Positions 14,682 to 17,278 of a stretch of DNA of 17,278 bases are shown here, one piece after another (the first letter of the stretch is position 1; every line of letters starts with the position of its first letter). The notes beneath the pieces were generated by a model. That model saw only the letters and a list, made by a program, of their open reading frames with translations, ran no database searches and was not told where the DNA came from. This stretch comes from an uncultured Pirellula sp. (lineage in GTDB: Bacteria; Planctomycetota; Planctomycetia; Pirellulales; Pirellulaceae). A program made the translations under genes and the position numbers. The DNA lies in NCBI GenBank assembly GCA_903837255.1, contig CAILTZ010000764.1, positions 1 through 17,278 of the forward strand, written 5' to 3'.

Positions 14682-15348
14682 AGCTATCCTGATGCATACG
14701 CATCCAGATCTCGTTGAGTTTACGCATGGCGGTAAAAACTCGACTTTTCACGGTACCGACAGGAATATCGAGAATTTCGGCGATATCCGCGTACTTTAGA
14801 CCTTGGTAAAAGGCCAATTGGATCAGTTGTTGGGTCGGTTCGCTGAGCTGACCGACGGCTTGGCGAACCTTGGCGCTGGTCTCGCTCCGCATCGCCAACT
14901 CATCGGGCGCTGGGCCATGGCTGGCCAATCGGCTGACCATCGCCTCGTCCGAATCGGCATGTTGGACGGTGCAATCCAAACTGGCCATTTGGTGGCGTTT
15001 GTTGCGCCGCATGAAGTCGATAGCCTTGTTGCTGGCGATGGCATAGAGCCAGGGCCTGAAGCGTTTTCCGGGTTCGAACTGATCGATGCGCAGATGGACG
15101 CTCAGGAAAGTCCCTTGAAAAACGTCTTCGGCATGCTGGGCGTTTCCAAGAAAACGCCTGAGAAACGTGTAGAGCTCCCGTTCGTAGCGCCGCATGAGGG
15201 CTTCAAAGTGCTCGGGCTGCCGGGCGTCGAGGTAGGCATCGACGAGTTGTTCGTCGGAGAGATCCGCAAAACCTTCGACGCGACCAGCAACATTGATTAC
15301 ACCGGCTGGGCTAGCTTCCATGGCTGTCGATTTGCGGTTCGCTGGCAT
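14680..15348 (-). CDS. ECF-family RNA polymerase sigma factor
   Basis: The 222-residue product directs RNA polymerase to a set of promoters in response to a signal. Region 2 spans about residues 45-120 (FEALMRRYERELYTFLRRFLGN, AEDVFQGTFLSVH, PWLYAIASNKAIDFMRRN). Region 4 spans about 165-215 (LSEPTQQLIQLAFYQGLKYADIAEILDIPVGTVKSRVF) and contains the helix-turn-helix. The EDVFQGTFL and RFRPWLYAIA segments are the form common in planctomycete ECF factors. ATG at 15348 is used; ATG at 15321 is a possible shorter start, as the first roughly 25 residues are not part of the fold. Its probable regulator is the membrane protein encoded next on the same strand. Confidence 0.94.
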   Translation of the reverse strand: MPANRKSTAMEASPAGVINVAGRVEGFADLSDEQLVDAYLDARQPEHFEALMRRYERELYTFLRRFLGNAQHAEDVFQGTFLSVHLRIDQFEPGKRFRPWLYAIASNKAIDFMRRNKRHQMASLDCTVQHADSDEAMVSRLASHGPAPDELAMRSETSAKVRQAVGQLSEPTQQLIQLAFYQGLKYADIAEILDIPVGTVKSRVFTAMRKLNEIWMRMHQDS

Positions 15349-15449
15349 GGTGTGTGTCGTTCCGTTGCTTGGAAGTTTTCGAAAGGGATCTCGAGGGATC
15401 GCAACCGGGGCGCTGGGCGGCTGAGATTGAAGCCAAACTGTGACGCTAG

Positions 15450-15477
15450 TTTATCGGCCCAGGGCCTTGGAAGTCAA
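15450..15477 (-). promoter_or_regulatory. Candidate sigma-70-like promoter for the ECF sigma gene
   Basis: On the minus strand TTGACT (15472-15477) and GATAAA (15450-15455) are separated by 16 bases, matching five and four of six consensus bases. The site lies about 100 bases upstream of the sigma start and downstream of the DUF1570 terminator, which is where a promoter is needed. Confidence 0.35.
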
Positions 15478-15530
15478 AGACCGCCTTGGTCAATAGACAG
15501 TATTACCCGGAACAGGATAAGGAGTTTTCC

Positions 15531-15554
15531 TAAAAAACCGGCCAGCTAGGGCCG
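15531..15554 (-). terminator. Intrinsic terminator overlapping the DUF1570 stop codon
   Basis: Read on the minus strand, CGGCC, a six-base loop and GGCCG form a 5-bp G/C stem followed by GTTTTTT. The TAG stop (15546-15548) lies in the loop, so the hairpin forms as translation ends. It would separate this gene from the sigma gene downstream. Confidence 0.55.
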
Positions 15555-16805
15555 CAGTCCTGCGATCATTCTCCCGAACTCCTTGTCGAGCTTGTCGAGA
15601 TCTGACCCAAAACTGTCCTGGAAATCCTCTAAGCGCTGCTTGGCATCCGAGGGGTTGCCCGGGGGTCGCTGCCTCAGTTTTTTCAGATAACTGACAAAGT
15701 CCTTGGGTTTTTTCTTGATCAGATAAAATGTCAGTCCCCAGGATTCACCATAAGCGGCTGCGGAAGTGTCCCCTTTGCGGAACCGGTCGTCTTGGGTCAG
15801 CAGGCTGGTGAGTGAATCGCCGGGTCGATCGCGGTAGTAGAACCGCAGCTGCTGAAGGTTGTACGCGTTGAGCCTGCCGGCACCAGCCCAACCGGTCGAA
15901 CTTCGGGGGTCGGCCGACTCGAAGAATGTCGCGAGGCCTTCGCTGAGCCACAGCGGGTTGTCACCGAGCCGCGTTTGGAGTCCGGTGTTGAATGCGATTT
16001 GGTGGCAAGCTTCGTGCAGGATCGTGGCGATCTGGCGCTCGGCTTCGGGCCTCGAAAAGATCTCACCGAGCAGCTCTTCCCGCTGGAGTTTCACCCCAGC
16101 TGGCAGAACCCCTTCGATGCCTGTTAGGTCAAAGGTAGCCAAGCGATTGGTCGTTTGGGTGTAGTATCCAAACGTGTGCTCGGCACCTTGAAAGTCCCGT
16201 TTGGAGTACTCGACATAACCGTCCTTGTCCCGAAAGATCAAAGCCACGAGCGGGAATCGGGGGGCTTGGAGATCCAAACCTTTTTCTTTCCAAAACCGCA
16301 TCAGTCCTTTGAACATCTTCTCGTAAAGATTGGCGTTCCAGCGAGCGTAGGTTTCGGAAGTGTCATAGCAGATGACAAAATGCTCGGTCGTGATCGACTT
16401 GGCCCCCGCAGGGAGCAGCCCCAGAGTTTTCTCAACGATTTCGTTGGTGCTAGTTGGCTTCATCGGCTCATCGAGCGAGACGATCTTGGCGATCGCCGTC
16501 GAGGGAGACAGCGCCACAAGCTCGCCGTCGGGGGTTTGGATCAGCATGCCATAACGAGGGTTTTGGGTGACCAGTTCACCGCGGAGGGCCCGACGCTCGG
16601 GGTCCTCGAAGAGGATCTCGATATGCTTGGCCGCAGCTGCTCCTTCTTGAGAGTTGCCGGTCTGGGCAGCTTTGTCGGGGTCTTGGGCACACGCGATTTC
16701 TGCCAAGGCAATGAGCCAGCAGACCCAGAAACAGCGTGCTGTGAACCCGTGTACTGAGAACCCATGCAATGGGCCAAACGCGATTGAAAGAGCCAGCCGG
16801 ACCAT
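15546..16805 (-). CDS. Secreted DUF1570 protein, gluzincin-type metalloprotease-like
   Basis: The 419-residue product has a signal peptide with a hydrophobic core (CFWVCWLIALAEIA, about residues 25-38) and a likely cut after ACA before QDP. The DUF1570 part (about 130-400) includes ITTEHFVICYD and a zinc-binding motif H264-E265-A-C-H268 (ILHEACHQI). A third ligand, E289, lies 21 residues on in LWLSEGLATFFE, the gluzincin arrangement. It is probably an exported peptidase of unknown substrate; activity is inferred from the intact motif. AAGGAGG at 16811-16817, 5 bases before the ATG at 16805, fixes the start. It follows the GroES-like gene after 36 bases. A 15-bp duplication lies inside the signal-peptide coding region. 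Confidence 0.9.
   Translation of the reverse strand: MVRLALSIAFGPLHGFSVHGFTARCFWVCWLIALAEIACAQDPDKAAQTGNSQEGAAAAKHIEILFEDPERRALRGELVTQNPRYGMLIQTPDGELVALSPSTAIAKIVSLDEPMKPTSTNEIVEKTLGLLPAGAKSITTEHFVICYDTSETYARWNANLYEKMFKGLMRFWKEKGLDLQAPRFPLVALIFRDKDGYVEYSKRDFQGAEHTFGYYTQTTNRLATFDLTGIEGVLPAGVKLQREELLGEIFSRPEAERQIATILHEACHQIAFNTGLQTRLGDNPLWLSEGLATFFESADPRSSTGWAGAGRLNAYNLQQLRFYYRDRPGDSLTSLLTQDDRFRKGDTSAAAYGESWGLTFYLIKKKPKDFVSYLKKLRQRPPGNPSDAKQRLEDFQDSFGSDLDKLDKEFGRMIAGLRP
16737..16766 (-). repeat. 15-bp tandem duplication in the DUF1570 signal peptide
   Basis: Two adjacent 15-base units (16752-16766 and 16737-16751, read on the minus strand) encode HGFSV and HGFTA before the hydrophobic core. 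Three of the 15 bases differ. Confidence 0.65.
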
Positions 16806-16810
16806 GCCAG

Positions 16811-16817
16811 CCTCCTT
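16811..16817 (-). promoter_or_regulatory. Strong Shine-Dalgarno for the DUF1570 gene
   Basis: AAGGAGG on the minus strand with a 5-base spacer to the ATG is the strongest ribosome-binding site in the window. It decides the start of the protein. Confidence 0.7.
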
Positions 16818-16841
16818 GATGTTCTATGTTCCTGACAGTGG

Positions 16842-17180
16842 TTAGTCCTGGTCTGGGGATTTCTTCGGTGATGCGGCTTGCTTGCGAAATACCGCGACAA
16901 TGTCCTCGACAGGCACCACGTAGAGCTGGTTATCGGGTTCGAAGTCCACAGGGATCGCGTTCTTGGGATGAAAAATGATCTTGTCGTACTGTCGAAGCGG
17001 CATGTCTTGGTCGTGCTCGACCTGACGGCTGATGGCAACGATTCTACCGGTGATGGTGGGGATTTCGGCTGCGTCGGGGAGCGCGATCCCGCCCTTGGTC
17101 TGCCGCTTGGGTTCATCCTTCAAAACCAGGACTCTGGCTCCTACCGGCTCGATCGTTTCGAACGTGTTTTTCTTGGTCAT
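16842..17180 (-). CDS. groS: GroES-like co-chaperonin (Hsp10)
   Basis: The 112-residue product starts MTKKNTFETIEPVGARVLVL. It has a mobile-loop-like segment (KRQTKGGIALPD) followed by TGRIVAISR, then YDKIIFHP and a C-terminal PVEDIVAVF, matching GroES in order and spacing. Canonical GroES is about 97 residues; this one adds a few residues at the N-terminus and a Lys/Pro/Asp tail. Sequence divergence is high, so it may be one of several paralogues rather than the main groES. No groEL lies within the window; it is not downstream, where the DUF1570 gene sits 36 bases away. ATG at 17180 is chosen because the GroES fold begins there; longer in-frame extensions do not resemble the family. Confidence 0.88.
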   Translation of the reverse strand: MTKKNTFETIEPVGARVLVLKDEPKRQTKGGIALPDAAEIPTITGRIVAISRQVEHDQDMPLRQYDKIIFHPKNAIPVDFEPDNQLYVVPVEDIVAVFRKQAASPKKSPDQD

Positions 17181-17235
17181 ATCGACTTGAGCTTCAAACA
17201 AATGGAAAATCAGGCAACAGCTATCGGACGGCCCT

Positions 17236-17261
17236 ATTATGGTGCGAATTAAAGTCCGCAC
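17236..17261 (-). promoter_or_regulatory. Possible promoter/operator for the GroES-like gene
   Basis: On the minus strand GTGCG, ten bases, CGCAC form an inverted repeat (17242-17261) that abuts CATAAT (17236-17241), a five-of-six -10 match. No good -35 is present. The repeat sits where a repressor could block the promoter, but it is not the CIRCE sequence. Confidence 0.25.
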
Positions 17262-17278
17262 AGGAGCCCCAGCGGGAA

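Noticed and set aside
14803..15549. Plus-strand open frame of 248 codons
   Set aside because: It is antisense to the ECF sigma factor, whose regions 2 and 4 are unmistakable.
16155..16757. Plus-strand open frame of 200 codons
   Set aside because: It is antisense to the DUF1570 gene, which has a signal peptide, a strong Shine-Dalgarno and a zinc motif.
17242..17261. CIRCE heat-shock operator upstream of the GroES-like gene
   Set aside because: The inverted repeat (GTGCG-N10-CGCAC) does not match the CIRCE consensus TTAGCACTC-N9-GAGTGCTAA.

Overview
The window looks like ordinary chromosomal DNA from a planctomycete, most likely a Pirellulales-type (Rhodopirellula-like) bacterium. The evidence is a cluster of families concentrated in that phylum: a secreted PSCyt1/DUF1549/DUF1553 protein, a DUF1570 metalloprotease-like protein, a DUF1559-type (H-X9-DG-like) domain, a planctomycete-style ECF sigma factor, and a single-chain alpha/beta E1 dehydrogenase. 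Placement below phylum is inference. No tRNA, rRNA, IS element, phage gene or CRISPR array was seen.

Layout. The left edge holds a large minus-strand PSCyt/DUF1549/DUF1553 gene that runs off the window (2-2011). A plus-strand block follows: a divergent family-2 glycosyltransferase-like protein (2278-3216), argC (3378-4400) and an unrecognised multi-pass membrane protein (4407-5330). After a 316-bp leader with several hairpins come a fused E1 alpha-beta 2-oxo acid dehydrogenase (5647-7623) and its E2 acyltransferase (7629-8882). Then, beyond a hairpin repeat, come kbl (9005-10183) and a family 4 uracil-DNA glycosylase (10194-11081). The UDG overlaps tail to tail, by 32 bp, with a minus-strand block: a BshC-like protein (11050-12735), a DPM1-like glycosyltransferase (12723-13481), an anti-sigma-like/DUF1559-like membrane fusion (13573-14601), an ECF sigma factor (14680-15348), a DUF1570 protein (15546-16805) and a GroES-like co-chaperonin (16842-17180).

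How the genes may work together. E1 and E2 form two thirds of a 2-oxo acid dehydrogenase complex; no E3 is in the window. Kbl feeds threonine-derived 2-amino-3-ketobutyrate into glycine and acetyl-CoA, so the centre of the window is biased to amino-acid-linked carbon metabolism. The sigma factor and the following membrane protein look like a signalling pair whose sensor is fused to a pseudopilin-like extracytoplasmic domain. The GroES and DUF1570 genes are closely spaced on one strand.

I found no clearly new multi-gene system. The most interesting items are the anti-sigma/DUF1559 fusion, the BshC-like protein beside a glycosyltransferase, active-site substitutions in E1 (GDA for GDG) and E2 (HxxxNG for HxxxDG), a small hairpin repeat present twice between genes, and recurrent 15-bp-period tandem duplications, three of them in frame within coding sequence.
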